Below are positions 10,337-20,235 of a DNA stretch of 64,000 nucleotides, in pieces. Under the pieces are notes generated by a model. The model made no database searches, had not been told where the DNA came from, and saw only the letters and a program-made list of their open reading frames with translations. Both the position numbers and the translations under genes were made by a program. Positions within the stretch are counted from its first letter, which is position 1. Every line of letters starts with the position of its first letter. Source of the DNA: Prorocentrum cordatum. Lineage: Eukaryota > Sar > Dinophyceae > Prorocentrales > Prorocentraceae. The stretch is from NCBI GenBank assembly GCA_963575745.1, contig CAUYUJ010022046.1, positions 62,001 to 126,000 on the forward strand, read 5' to 3'.

Positions 10337-10498
10337 GTAGGTATTTTTAGAATCCCAGATTCCAATCTAGTCTTAGCGCCTTCCTGCTTCATGATCGAGT
10401 GGCTTTCCCTTTGCCGTCCTCTTCAGGGGATGGGCGGACGCCAATATACTTCCTTCATGCTTCCTACTTCATGCTTATACCTACTTCGTCCGACCGAT
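10337..10498 (+). mobile_element. Family N dispersed repeat, copy 1
   Basis: Shares GTAGGTATTT...CCAGAT..., TTCCTGCTTCATG and CCTACTTC..CCGACCGA with 12,094-12,450 and 56,151-56,310. Confidence 0.65.
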
Positions 10499-10838
10499 GG
10501 GTATCCAGGGAGAAGAACACACTTGGTTTACGAAACGGCCCTGGGCGTTTATTAAACGTCCCCTGCCCTGTCGTTTCCATCTCTTGGGTCATTTACTAAA
10601 CGGCTTCGCGTGTCGGGGTGATCCTTATGAGGGTGGATTGGTTGCTCTCTACTCTCACATCCGCTTGCCCACCCTGCCCACGTACATGCGTATTCGCGAT
10701 CCAGGGCCTGTCGCCGATCTATATGTGATGCATCGCCGATTCTGGCTCGCTGTTTCCCGCCTGAGCCGCTCCCCCCCTAACTAACGTTCATTAGGATGCA
10801 ACTCCTGGGAGGTTAGAATCAGCATCGGCGCCGGTATA

Positions 10839-11014
10839 CAGTCGGGGCCCTGAGGAAGGAACCCTTATCGTTGGGGAGGGGCTCGGTGTTCCTTAGTTGT
10901 TTTGCAGTTCGCCTTTGGTTTTGCTTAGGGCTTCGATATGAAATCGAAGTTTAACTTATGGAAAATAGGGGGCTCGTTCCTTATTTAGGGTTCCTTAGGT
11001 CAACGCCCCGACTG
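10839..11014. mobile_element. Family H element, copy 1, flanked by TA
   Basis: 176 bases starting CAGTCGGGGCCCTGAGG and ending CAACGCCCCGACTG, flanked by TA on both sides. The interior carries AAGGAACC, GGGGCTCGGTGTTCC and TTATTTAGGGTTCCTTAGG. A reverse-complement copy lies at 47,693-47,869. TA flanks and CAGT ends resemble Tc1/mariner-type non-autonomous elements. Confidence 0.8.
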
Positions 11015-11081
11015 TATCCGTGGTCGAAGGTGGCCTGATCCGGCATCGGCCCGCTTGGTTCTGGGCAATCCCGTCTGGTCT

Positions 11082-11209
11082 TGGTATCGCTCGGACGTGT
11101 GCCTGTTTTTCTTCGGCGGGGACTATCGAGGAGCATCCTCGATCATTTGGCGAAAAAAACACGCACGAAACCAAAAGAAGCACAGGGAATGGACGTCCGA
11201 GCGATGGCG
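11082..11209. mobile_element. Family B element, copy 2
   Basis: Same interior and ends as copy 1, with a single change in the left repeat (TGGTATCGCTCGGACGTG). Confidence 0.8.
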
Positions 11210-11354
11210 AGTGGTGCGGTGTAATCGTGCGCTTCATCCTGGGCTTCATTTGGATGAGTCCGGCCGAAGGGCCCCTCAATCGGGCCTCATAGCCTCCAAT
11301 CCTTCTTGCGAAGGCCTCCCAGGAGTTGCCTCCTGCAGTTCCCCCTCAGCATGG

Positions 11355-11530
11355 TTGGGCGCGGCTAAGACGGGAGTGATGGCCAGGGAGGGTTGGATAT
11401 CGTTGCGGTGGCCATGGTACCTCCCCAGATGTCATGGTCCCTCTTCGTCTTTCAGCACGTCCCCTGCTCACCACTTCGTCCGCGCACACTCCTCGGGCCA
11501 TGGTTTGCGAAACCCCCTCCTGCATGCTTT
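11355..11530 (+). mobile_element. Family D element, divergent copy
   Basis: GCGGCTAAGACGGGAGTGAT, GGCCATGGTACCTCCCCAGA and CGCGCACACTCCTCGGGCCA follow the order of family D with many substitutions. No target duplication is visible. Confidence 0.55.
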
Positions 11531-11597
11531 CCACGGACGGCGTCTGAGTGAGGGCTTGCAGGTCGACGGATGGTGTCTGAGTGAGGACGTTCGCGCG

Positions 11598-11598
11598 T

Positions 11599-11678
<80 letters not shown>

Positions 11679-11725
11679 CCGCGTGTGTGTGCGTGCGTGC
11701 GTGTGGTGTGTGTGTGTGTGCTTGT
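11598..11725. repeat. GCGT/GT microsatellite
   Basis: Tetranucleotide GCGT units merge into a (GT)n run. Confidence 0.95.
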
Positions 11726-12093
11726 GTTGTGCTGTGTGACGTCGTGTTGGTGGTGCGTTCTGTGGTCTTGCCGCGTGCGCGTGGGTGTGCGTTGTACGCA
11801 AGTTCTGCCAGCTATCTTCCTTCCCGTGTCCTGTGCAGGACTTGCCCTGTAGCCATGCGGGATCTGCCTGCCCTCTTGACGCATCCCTTTTTTAGGTGTC
11901 CCCAGGTTCACCGTGAGCATCCAGTTTTCGCGCCGAAGACCGCGGGAAACCGCCGAAGGCCGCGGACAACCGCCGAAGACCGCTGGGAGACCGCGGAAGA
12001 CCGTTGGCAGACCGCCGAGAAGACCGCCCGAGGCAGATGGGCAACAACACAAGGGGTCCATGGTCGAACACGCACCCGCCGGTCGTTGAGAAA

Positions 12094-12450
12094 GTAGGTA
12101 TTTCTGGGATGCCCAGATCCTCACCTGCAGTGAGCGGCTTGAATAAGGAACGCTTACTTTTCAAAAGGGGCTCGGTCGTTCCTTAGGCTTGCATGCGTTA
12201 TTTACAGTTCCTTAATGCACCATGTGTTATTTATCGTTCCTTATGCGTTATTCCTTGGGATAAAAAAACGGGCTCGTTCCTTATTTATCGTTCCTTAGAT
12301 CACGCCGATGACTGTACTTCAAGCGCCTTTCATTTCTCATTCATCGATGTGCCTCTGCTGTGTGTTTCGATATGCTCTGGGAGGGCCCAGACCCAATCTG
12401 CTTTGTATCCGCCCTCCCACATCATGTTTTACCAATTCCTTCCGACCGAC
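12094..12450 (+). mobile_element. Family N dispersed repeat, copy 2, interrupted
   Basis: Family N sequence interrupted at its TA site by a family H element (12,128-12,314). The uninterrupted site CAGTCTACTTCAAGCGCC is present in the 56,151 copy. Confidence 0.75.
12128..12314. mobile_element. Family H element nested in family N
   Basis: Starts CAGTGAGCGGCTTGAATAAG and ends CACGCCGATGACTG, with TA on the right and the decayed TG on the left. The interior repeats GTTCCTTA and TTATTTATCGTTCC. Confidence 0.75.
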
Positions 12451-12617
12451 ATGTTTTTTTTCCCACGCCGAGTTGGGAGCCCGAGTTTCTCCACGCTGAC
12501 GGCGCCGATGCGTCGCCGATGCATCACCGATGCGTCGCCGATGCATCGCCGATGCGTCGCCGACGCGTCGCCGATGCGGCGTCATCCTCCGACCCCATCT
12601 GCTCGGACCCCATCCAG

Positions 12618-12890
12618 GAGGCCTCTAAGGAGGGCGCCAGCGCGGCGGTGGACCTGAGCACCACAACCACAGGCGGCGCGCGCGGCCGCAGTCCAGAGTC
12701 GAAGAAGAGGAGAGGGAGGAGCAGGACGAGGAGGACGAGGAGGGCGACGACGACGAGGAGGAGGAGGGATACTCTCCAGCAGCTGCGGCCTGCCGAGAGC
12801 CTTCCAGGGCTGGCGGGATCGTTCCGAGCGGCCGCCCGAGGCGGCCTGAGTCCTCGCCCAAACAGCGGGCACGGGGGCGACGGGGTGGGC
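12618..12890 (+). CDS. Candidate acidic exon(s), paralogous to 62,681-62,937
   Basis: After CCATCCAG a frame reads EASKEGASAAVDLSTTTTGG. From about 12,694 another frame is Glu/Asp-rich and continues EEGYSPAAAACREPSRAGGI and then a basic SPKQRARGRR stretch before GGGTGGGC. The second part matches 62,681-62,937 in order. The frame shift between the two parts suggests either two exons or decay. Confidence 0.35.
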
Positions 12891-12944
12891 ATGTTCAGGG
12901 ACGGGTGCATCAACCCCCAATCGTCAGTTCTCAGATGAGGAGGC

Positions 12945-13080
12945 GGTACCCATTCTGCTACTCTTCCCTCGTTTTCCCCTCGTTGGGCCTTCTGGGAGGT
13001 CCTCGTCGCCACGGCTGGGTCTGCCTCGAAGTGTTAGTCAAAGTGCACCCTGGGAGCGGTCTGGGGACTAGCTACATTGA
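12945..13080 (+). mobile_element. Family S element, copy 1
   Basis: Begins GGTACCCATTCTGCTACTC, interior GAGGTCCTCGTCGCCACGGC and GTGCACCCTGGGAG, ends near GGGGACTAGCTAC. Other copies are at 21,284, 41,971, 42,361, 49,346 and 63,006. Confidence 0.65.
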
Positions 13081-13417
13081 TATCTCCTGACCCCCCCATG
13101 AACATAGTCTTTTGCAGGTCCTCGCGGACCTCTGAAAGTCTGCGTGAATGTTTTTTCGTGCTCGCCTACCAGAGAAGGAAGCGCGGCATATGGTTGTGAT
13201 TGCAGCGGTAGCGTGCGATGCAGCGCCGCGTCCACTTCTGAGAGGCGACCCGGCCTTGGAGATTGCGTGCGCCGAAGAAGGTTTTGGCAGGGGCACGGCG
13301 GGCACCGAAGGGCCCCCCCCGTGCGGGGGTCGCCTCGCAGGGACAGCGTGTTCTGCAGAGGTCGATGGTGGATGCTACTACATGTGCCTCGCCAACTGCG
13401 CACCAACCCCCGCGGAG

Positions 13418-13565
13418 ATTTGTGGAATCGGCGCTCGGCCCACCTGGCGGCGCCTCTGGCCCCGCCCCGTGGCGCGCTCCACGCGCTAGGGAGGGGGGTC
13501 CAGCGCCGATCCATGAACTCCGCGCGCACCTCCGAAAGTTTATTGTCACGCAGTTTTTCGTTCCT
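13418..13565. mobile_element. Family G foldback element, copy 1
   Basis: Long hairpin: GGAATCGGCGCTCGGCCC and GGCGGCGCCTCTGGC pair with GGGGTCCAGCGCCGATCC; the outer arm CGCGCGCACCTCCGAAAGTT ends TTTTTCGTTCCTC. Confidence 0.65.
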
Positions 13566-13634
13566 CTTCGCGGGGGGGGGGGGGGGCGCCTGGCGTCGTC
13601 GGTCGGGGGGGGGCTGGATGTATTACACATCAGG

Positions 13635-13839
13635 GTTATGATGTTTCAGCCTACTTTAGCCTTGACCACCAGAAAGAATGTCGAGCGCCAGATATGTATC
13701 CAAAAACTCTAGAGTTTTCACGTCTCGTGCCCTGCTACGATATCATTTCGACAGTATTTCGATACTCTTTCGGCACTTTTCCGGGTGCTCGAAATTAGTT
13801 CTGGGATGAAGTGCTGAAGTACGATGGGAGCAACATAAC
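13635..13839. mobile_element. Family K element, copy 1
   Basis: Starts GTTATGATGTTTCAGCC, ends GGGAGCAACATAAC, flanked by ATCAGG on both sides (13,629-13,634 and 13,840-13,845). The interior has repeated TTTCGACA/CTTTCGGCA and GGGTGCTCGAAAT. Copies at 20,841 and 28,791. Confidence 0.75.
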
Positions 13840-13970
13840 ATCAGGGGAGGGCGAGTGGAGATAATTTCTGGATGCAGCTCGGAAAAAGTCTGCTGCGTTT
13901 TTTCGGTGGCCCCAGGAGGAATCCGGGTGCCGTGAGAATCGGCGGTGAGCTTGGGAGAGAAGTGAGAAGG

Positions 13971-14363
13971 TCAAGCAGTGGCGAAGTGTCCTGGCGTGCC
14001 TATATCGGAGGTTGGTGGACCTCCTACTCTGACATGTCGATTGGCGAATTGGCCGTTTTCGGTTCGTGAGAGGGCGTCGCGGCCGTCATTTGCGGTTCCA
14101 GGTCCGTCGGTTTCGGTCCCAGGCCGTTTTCACTAAAGGGAGGTTTAATAACCGCCGGCGATTAGGCCTAGCAAACAATGTTCTACGAACCCTTTCTGGT
14201 TTCCACGAAGTGTTCTTAGAACATTTCTGGCTGGGGCTGTCTTGTTTTAACACGTCGGGCGTATGTTCTAAGAACACTGATGTTGTTATTGGAACATTTC
14301 CGGGTTCTAAGAACATCTCGTGGTAGGCCTATAGGAATGCCGGGACGGTCGGCCCCTGCTCAA
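13971..14363 (+). mobile_element. Family C element, copy 1, with nested J
   Basis: Left end TCAAGCAGTGGCGAAGTGTC, right end GACGGTCGGCCCCTGCTCAA, flanked by the perfect 5-bp duplication GAAGG (13,966-13,970 and 14,364-14,368). The interior carries the palindromic GTTCTTAGAACATTTCTGGC and TGTTCTAAGAACA motifs of the family. Confidence 0.85.
14005..14165. mobile_element. Element J nested in family C
   Basis: Contains ACATGTCGATTGGCGAATTG, GCCGTTTTCGGTTC and CGTTTTCACTAAAGGGAGG, shared with 50,030-50,190. It separates family C motifs that are adjacent in other copies. The exact ends are uncertain. Confidence 0.6.
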
Positions 14364-14545
14364 GAAGGGGTGGGCCTTCTCAGAAGGCTCGGAAGTCCCC
14401 CGGCCTTCTGAGAAGTGTGCTAAGCCTTCCCCGTATCCACAGAACGTTTCTCAGAAGGCGCGAGGGCTTTCGAGAAGGCTCGCCGCCCTCTGAGAAGGCC
14501 TTTGCCTCCTCATTTCCCCCCCTCGCTCGCCGCCGAGAGAAGCCG
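14364..14545. repeat. Family W palindromic repeat (CTTCTCAGAAGGC), copy 1
   Basis: Several CTTCTCAGAAGG/CCTTCTGAGAAG palindromes and a right end TTTCCCCCCCTCGCTCGCCG like family W copies at 42,097, 49,112 and 61,461. Confidence 0.6.
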
Positions 14546-14799
14546 ATGTCTCAACTCGGCCTGCTCCGATAGTCGCTCCAGAGCAAGCCGGAACGCTCCC
14601 AGACCGCTGCGGAGCGCTCGGGGACCGGCCGTGACGCGCTGCATCCTCCAGACCCGCGCGCTCTCGGAGACCCCAGACGCGATGTTTCTCGTAACCCCAC
14701 CAGCCCATCCGGGGACGATTCCCGGGCGAGTTGCCCGGATCCGGGATGCGGAGGGGCATGCAGTGGAGTGGAGGGCTGGGGGAGCCTTCGTATCCTCAA

Positions 14800-15145
14800 G
14801 AGCGGGAGAATGGAGGAGGAATCGGAGAAGGAGGAGGAGGAGGAGGAGAAGGGGGAGGGGGAGGGGGAGGAGGAGGAAGGAGGAGGAGGAGGGAGCAGGG
14901 AGGAATAGGCGAATGAGGAAGAGGCGGAGGAGGAAGGGGAGGAGGAGGAGGACGAACACAACGGCCAGAGGCCTCTTGGATGCCTCTTGGAGTCTCTTCG
15001 GATGTCTCTTGAGACCTTTTTGGAATGCTCTTGGCGCGTCTTGGGGGCCTCTTGGCAGTCCCTGGGGCCTCTTGGAGCGTCTTGGGCGCCTTAGGGGAGC
15101 CTCTTGGGGGTCGCTTGGAAGCCTGTTGGGGACCTCTTAGGAGAG
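14800..15145. repeat. GGA array then GGCCTCTTGG minisatellite
   Basis: GGA-rich purine tract (about 14,810-14,960) followed by CTTGG-type 11-15 bp units. Confidence 0.8.
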
Positions 15146-15149
15146 GAGT

Positions 15150-15925
15150 GTTGTTTCCCGCTTTTGTTTCATCCGCATCTGTTTCGCTCGCTTTTGCTTT
15201 CTCCACTTTTGTTTGTCCGCTTTTGTTTCGCCTGTTTTTGTTTCGCCTGCATTTTGTTTCATCCGTTTTCGTTTCGCCCGCCTTCTGTTTCGTCCGCTTT
15301 TGTTTCGTCCCCTGTATTTCCGTCTGCTTTTGTTACCGTCCGATTTGGTTTCGCCCGTTTCCGCTTTGCGTGTCTTCGTATGCAAACCGCGCGAAACAAA
15401 TCCAGATCCATATTAAGAGGGCAAATCAAGACTGGATGAATTCAAAGCGGTCGAACTGCAGCCGAACGTCTCCAGGAGGATCAGTTGACAGGGCGAACTG
15501 ACATGGGCGCATGAAAATCTGATGAATCTCAATAGGGCGAAACTACACTGGATGAACTCACACTTGGCGAATCAAAACCAGATTAATTGAAACCCGGCGG
15601 ATGAAAACAGGATGCATATAGATTGGGTACATTCAAACCAGCTGAATTAAAACCGAATGGATTGACATTGGGCGAGGTATAGCCAGATTAATTAAATTTG
15701 GGCGTGGTAAAGCCGAACGTGTTCAGGAGAATGAGTTGACAGGGCGAATTGAAACGGGCGAATGAGAACATGATGAATGCAAGCAGGGCGAATTAAAGCA
15801 GGAATGCATGTTGGCGAATGAAGCCCGGACGAATGTGAAAGTAGGCGACCCTAAGTTAGAATCGTATGACATTAACCAAGTGAAGCTAAACGTGTAAATT
15901 TCAACGGGTGAGTTCTGATTCGGGC
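15150..15925. repeat. Two short-unit minisatellites
   Basis: 15,155-15,370 has about 17-18 bp units of the type GCTTTTGTTTCGTCC. 15,410-15,915 has 17-18 bp units of the type GGGCGAATTGAAACCGGATG, AT-richer than the surroundings. Confidence 0.75.
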
Positions 15926-16300
15926 GGAACAAAGCAGAGTCTTTTGGGGGGCATCTTGTGATCTCCTGGGCGCCTCTTTGGGCCCTCTTGGGATACTCGT
16001 GTAAGCATTGGGGGCCACCTTTGGGCCATCAAAAGGTGGGCACAGGATGCCAGAGTCGGCCCCGAACCTATGCAACATCAATGAACGTGCCTTGCCGCCG
16101 AGACCATCTTGGACGCTCCAATGTGCCGCGAACCCCCTCTGTCCAGATCCAGGGGAAGGTGTTTCGGACCTGCTTCTTCGGAGGCAGGCCAATCCATAGT
16201 CCATAATCCAGGGGAAGGTGTAGGTGGAGGGGCCAAGTTCCCCTCCTAGATAGCAAGCCGTCTAGCTCATTCCCACCCGCCCTCCCACCACATCTGTAAC
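15926..16300. other. No gene recognised
   Basis: Short CTTGGG-type repeat remnants at the start, then mixed sequence. CCAGGGGAAGGTGT occurs twice (about 16,151 and 16,208). Confidence 0.5.
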
Positions 16301-16499
16301 ACCCGAGTGTCAGCATATCGCCTAGGAGCGCCACACATGCCACGCGCGAGGCACACTGGAGGCCGAAGCGAGCCAGGCGCGCCTGGTGCGGCTCGTGCCC
16401 CACGTGCGCCAACTGTGCCACGAGTTCTAGCCGCGCCAGGTGCGTCAGCTAGGGGAAACCAATGGGGACCCCAGGGGCCTGGGCCCCCGGCCTCAAAGA

Positions 16500-16670
16500 G
16501 GCAAGGGCTCCCCCGAGGGCGCGAAGTTATTCGCGCTTCGCGCTTCGCGGTCCTCGTTCCTTCTCCCCCTCCTCCTCGTCCTCCTATTCTCCCTTTGGGA
16601 GGGCGGCGCGAGAGCGCGAAGTTATTCGCGCTTCGCGCTTCGCGCAGCGCGAAGCGCGAAGTTGGGAGCC
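16500..16670. repeat. CGCGCTTCGCG palindromic cluster
   Basis: GAGCGCGAAGTTATTCGCGC followed by TTCGCGCTTCGCG occurs at 16,519 and again at 16,613, the second followed by its reverse complement GCGCGAAGCGCGAAGTT, giving a hairpin. Confidence 0.8.
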
Positions 16671-16769
16671 CTTATTGAGGAGTCGCGGACACACATGAGA
16701 GCTCCAAGAGGAAAGAGCGCCCCCTGGAAGAGTACACGGAGGATGTCGCCAGCTGGGCGAATTTGGAGA

Positions 16770-17120
16770 AGCAGGGGCACATTCTCGCTGGACTCAGTTT
16801 GTCGCCACGCCATCCCAGCCAAAAGCGATGAGAAAGAGTTCGTGCATCCCCCGCCATCCTTGTCAGAAACCAAACGAAGGTTGTCGCGGGGCGCCTGTGT
16901 GTGCTCGTGATTTGGAGGCACAGTGTACTTTGTGTTGTTGTTTTGACGGATGACTGGCCTGCGCGAGGCAATCAATATGCTTGCACCCCCGCCGTCTTTG
17001 TCAAGAACTAATGCAAGGTGGTCGCGGGGCGCCCGCGCATGCTCCAGACTTGGAGGCAAGTGCATGTTGCATTGTTTTTTGACAAGGGATGGTGGGAGGT
17101 GGTCCTCAAGGGTCCTGGTT
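16770..17120. repeat. Tandem repeat of about 135 bp, left part
   Basis: Units contain CCCCCGCC(A/G)TC(C/T)TTGTCA, GCAAGGTGGTCGCGGGGC, GACTTGGAGGCA and TTTTTTGACAAGGGATGG. The same unit resumes at 18,222-18,500, on the far side of a family H-like element. Confidence 0.65.
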
Positions 17121-17547
17121 GGATGCCAGTCGCCTGGGGGAGACGGTGTTTTTAAATAGGGAACCATGATCAAGACACCGCTCCCGCCCGCAAGCCGTCT
17201 CGGTCACTCCCACCCGCCCTCCCAACACACGAGTCGCGCCCGAGCCTCTGCATGTTCAGCGGTCGTGTTTGGATGGGCAGCTACTGGGAACCAACAGAGA
17301 AACCATGTGCGCGACGGCGTGGAGACGCCAGTTGCGCCGTGCATCTCTGGCGCCCACTCCGCGTTCGCCACGTGTGCCGCATGCCCCAGCTGCGCCAGGT
17401 GCGGCACGTTCGGAGCACGCGCAGAATGCACCAGACGCGCCCGCGCGCATCGGGAAACATATCAACCCAGCAATCCTTGCCGACAGCCGGCGCACAATCG
17501 CGCGCGGTCGTCATGCTGTCTGTTGGGGTTGCACACGGCAGGCAGTA

Positions 17548-18219
17548 CAGCGAGCGGCCTGCGTAAGGAATTCTTATGTTTCAAAAGGGACTCGGTCGCC
17601 CATTGGGTTTGCATGCGTTCCGCTACTTTTTTGGCGGCGAGCCCCCCCTGGTGTTCTTTCAGCTTTTGGACGCGCGGGTCCGTTCTGTCGAGGAGGGCGG
17701 CTGGTCTAAGGAACGGGGCGCCAAGACGGGCTCGGTTCTTCGCGCTTGCTCGACGCAGTGCGACGGCGGTCCCGCGCAAGCCAGCCCCCGGCGTCCCTGG
17801 CGCGGCGCGGGTGGGGGCTCGCGCGCGGAAGCGACTCGGAAAGTGCTCGCCGTCAGGCCCAGGCCCCCACGCGAGCCCTGGGCGTTTCTTGCGCGGTGCG
17901 AGCGGGGGCTCACGCGCGGAACCGACTCGGAAAGTGGTCACGTTAAGGCCCAGCTCCTAGCCCGAGCCCTTGGCGCTCCTAGTGCGTCGCTCGCAGGCTG
18001 CGCTTTTGCGTGGGATGTTGGAGCGGCGGGGGGAGGAGGCGACGGGCGTTCCTTGGCAGTTTGGCAGAAGGTGCGGGGGCCGAATCGCAAGAGCAAATCG
18101 TGGCGGAACGCAGTTATTTAGAAAGGGGCTCGGCCGTTCTCTCGGATTTCGTAGACTTACTTGGAAAACATAGGGGCTTCGTTCCTTATTCATCGTTCCG
18201 TAGGTCAGGCCGGTGACTG
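17548..18219. mobile_element. Expanded family H-like element
   Basis: Left CAGCGAGCGGCCTGCGTAAG and right GTCAGGCCGGTGACTG, each flanked by TA. GGGACTCGGTCGCCC and GGGGCTTCGTTCCTTATTC are family H motifs. The centre (about 17,720-18,000) is two to three tandem units of about 90 bp containing GACTCGGAAAGTG, so this copy is much longer (672 bp) than the others. Confidence 0.6.
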
Positions 18220-18221
18220 TA

Positions 18222-18500
18222 TGCCAACACCGTTGCCGCCTTTGTCAAAACCGATGCAAAGTGAATGCGGGGTGCCGCGCGTGATCCAGACGTAGCAGCC
18301 GCAAAGTGCAGTTTGTCATGGTTTTTGCTCGCAGGGATGGTGGCCTTGCGCGCAGCATGCCATATGCTAGCGCCCCCGCCGTCTTCTGCTAAACAACCGT
18401 GCAAGGTGCTCGCGGCCTCCCCCCCCCTTGAGCATGGCCCATATTTTTGCCGCAACGTGCACTTGGCGCGTTTTGGTTGACAGGGGTGGCTGGGGAGGGG
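18222..18500. repeat. Tandem repeat of about 135 bp, right part
   Basis: Two further units related to 16,770-17,120 (GCCGTCTTCTGCT, GCAAGGTGCTCGCGG, GACAGGGGTGGC). Confidence 0.6.
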
Positions 18501-18752
18501 CTTCACTGACCCTGACTCGTCGCCGGTCGAGTGGGCAGGGGGTGTCTATTTCTAAGGGGCACTGAGAATTCCTCCCCGAAGGGCTCAGGGATCAGGCCGA
18601 GGCACAGCATCCGATTCGAATGAGGGCAGGCGGACAAGGAGCGGGCAAGGAGCAGGGGCGCGGGCTGGGCCCCCAGCGCAATGGTCCTGCGCCGTGCGCA
18701 CAGGACGGGGGCCGCTACGGGGCTACGTTGGCTAGCAAGCAGCCTTGCGGCA

Positions 18753-19070
18753 TCAGCCGCTGCCAGTTGGCCACGTCGCCACCAAGCGGGCCTCGCGTCC
18801 CGAAAGAGAAGCTGCAATGCGCCAAGACTGCACGGAGGCTCGCTCTGCCTGGCCTTGGCACACGGCGAGCAACCCTCGCCAGACTGGTGTCTCGATGGAG
18901 AAGCGAGCGCCGCAGCGTCGGCACATCAGATACTTAGGCGTGGCATGGACAACGCGGCCACGAAACTCGAAGGCTTCCAGCGCCGGCGCATGCCAGCCAC
19001 CATAGGTGAAGCCCAGCTCCTGCAAGGCAGGAGAGACAGCAGCACTTCGTGCCCCTTGGGAGGCGGCCAT
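18753..19070 (-). pseudogene. Retroelement-like fragment with a Cys finger
   Basis: On the minus strand an open frame contains HATPKYLMCRRCGARFS followed by WRGLLAVCQGQAERASVQ. The CxxCG motif followed about 18 residues later by a GLLxxCxG motif resembles a finger that I recall from dinoflagellate non-LTR retroelement proteins. Neighbouring frames on the same strand continue recognisable sequence after frameshifts, so the piece is decayed. No reverse transcriptase motif is visible. Assignment is by pattern only. Confidence 0.4.
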
Positions 19071-19383
19071 TGTGTCGTTCAGCTCTCACCGCAGCCAGGA
19101 ACAGATGCAGTGGCGTCGGCTCGCACCGCTCTCCAGGCTGCTCCAACTTCGCCTGAGCGAGCGGAGTCTTGCCAGGGCGGTGGCGCCAAGTGCGCCTCGC
19201 CCCCCCGCTCTCCGCCTCCTCGAGGCCGTGGGCGAGAAGGGAAAGAGTGGGCCTCGCCATGAGTCTCCGGCGAGGTCCAGCACAGGCACGAACGGGGGCT
19301 CAGCCTGACTCGCGACATACTGAACCGCCCGAGCTAAAACTGCGCACGTCTTCGGGACGCTTCGGGCACCCCTGGGAATCAGG

Positions 19384-19531
19384 AGAGGAAAAAACACACA
19401 GACACGGTTAATCCTCGATTCCCCAGAAGATATGGGAAGTGGGTGGGGAGACAGAAACCCAGGAAATATGGGAAAACATGGGGAATCTTTTTATTTGTGT
19501 GTATTTATTTGTGTGTCCTGGGGCCCCTTAA
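19384..19531 (+). mobile_element. Family F element, copy 1
   Basis: Left AACACACAGACACGG followed by TTAATCCTCGATTCC; interior ATATGGGAAGTGGG and AATATGGGAAAACATGG; right TTTGTGTGTCCTGGGGCCCC. It ends at the acceptor-like CTTAAG of the next exon. Confidence 0.75.
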
Positions 19532-19532
19532 G

Positions 19533-19670
19533 GGAAGCTCTCGGCGAGGAGCAGCTGCTGGAGAGCATCCCGACGCTGGAACGCCGCCGAGGGCCCGTGG
19601 AGTCTGGAGCCGGCTCCCCCCCCCGAAGGCGCGCCTCCGTGCTCAAGACCCCGGCGCGCGCGCCGTGCGA
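19533..19670 (+). CDS. Candidate internal exon
   Basis: Begins directly after AG at 19,531-19,532 (CCCCTTAAG, the right edge of family F). The frame reads EALGEEQLLESIPTLERRRG, then GPVESGAGSPPRRRASVLK and TPARAPCE. It ends where family A starts with GTCGGGCATG. The Leu/Glu spacing suggests a short helical segment followed by a disordered basic tail. Both splice-like edges coincide with element ends. Starts with one codon-completing base and ends in phase 2. No family recognised. Confidence 0.5.
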
Positions 19671-20072
19671 GTCGGGCATGTCCCTCGGGAGCTTTGAGAC
19701 GGGGGTCAATGCAAACGGGGGTCAGCCAGGGCGCCGGATCCTGCAGGATCCTGCGAAGACCCCCTCTGACTGACCCGGGTTAGCGAGCCGCTCGTGGTCG
19801 CGAGGCGGCCGCGCCTATTGGCTGACCCAGATTTGCGAAGACCTGCGTTGCAGTCTTTTCCTGCATTGCAGATATTTGTTTCCTGCTGACCCGGGTCTGG
19901 ATTGACCCGGGTCAGAAGATCCCCGATATAGGAGGAATGTTCAAGAACAGTCAAAAAATAGTCTGGGGGACGATTTCTCGAGTATGTATTGATTCTTTGT
20001 GTTTGATCCTTGCTCTACTATGCTTTATTCGTCTTCCGAAATCCGCCTGTTGGAGAACCTGCCCGACCTACC
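19671..20072 (+). mobile_element. Family A element interrupted by Y
   Basis: GTCGGGCATGTCCCTC at the left, AGGAGGAATGTTCAAG, AGTCTGGGGGACGATT and the right end ATCCGCCTGTTGGAGAACCT with GCCCGACCTA are family A in order. About 230 bases containing element Y intervene near 19,690-19,922. Confidence 0.7.
19811..19926. mobile_element. Element Y, copy 1
   Basis: Core from CTGACCCAGATTTGCG to GACCCGGGTCAG with ends CTGACCC / GGGTCAG. Identical in order to 55,730-55,827 (CTGCGTTGCAGT, TTTCCTGC, GGTCTGGATTGACCCGGG). Similarity extends about 17 bases left and 10 bases right of the terminal repeats. Confidence 0.75.
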
Positions 20073-20235
20073 CCGAGCCCCCCTCTGCCCCACCGCCAGG
20101 GACGCCGAGGGGCCCAAAAGACGTCCAAAGAGGCCAAGATGGCCTCCAAGAGGCTCTCCGGAAGCCTCCCAGAAGACCGCAGCGAGCATTCAAGATGTTG
20201 TCTCTGAACCACAACCCAGGCACGGTGCACGCCAG

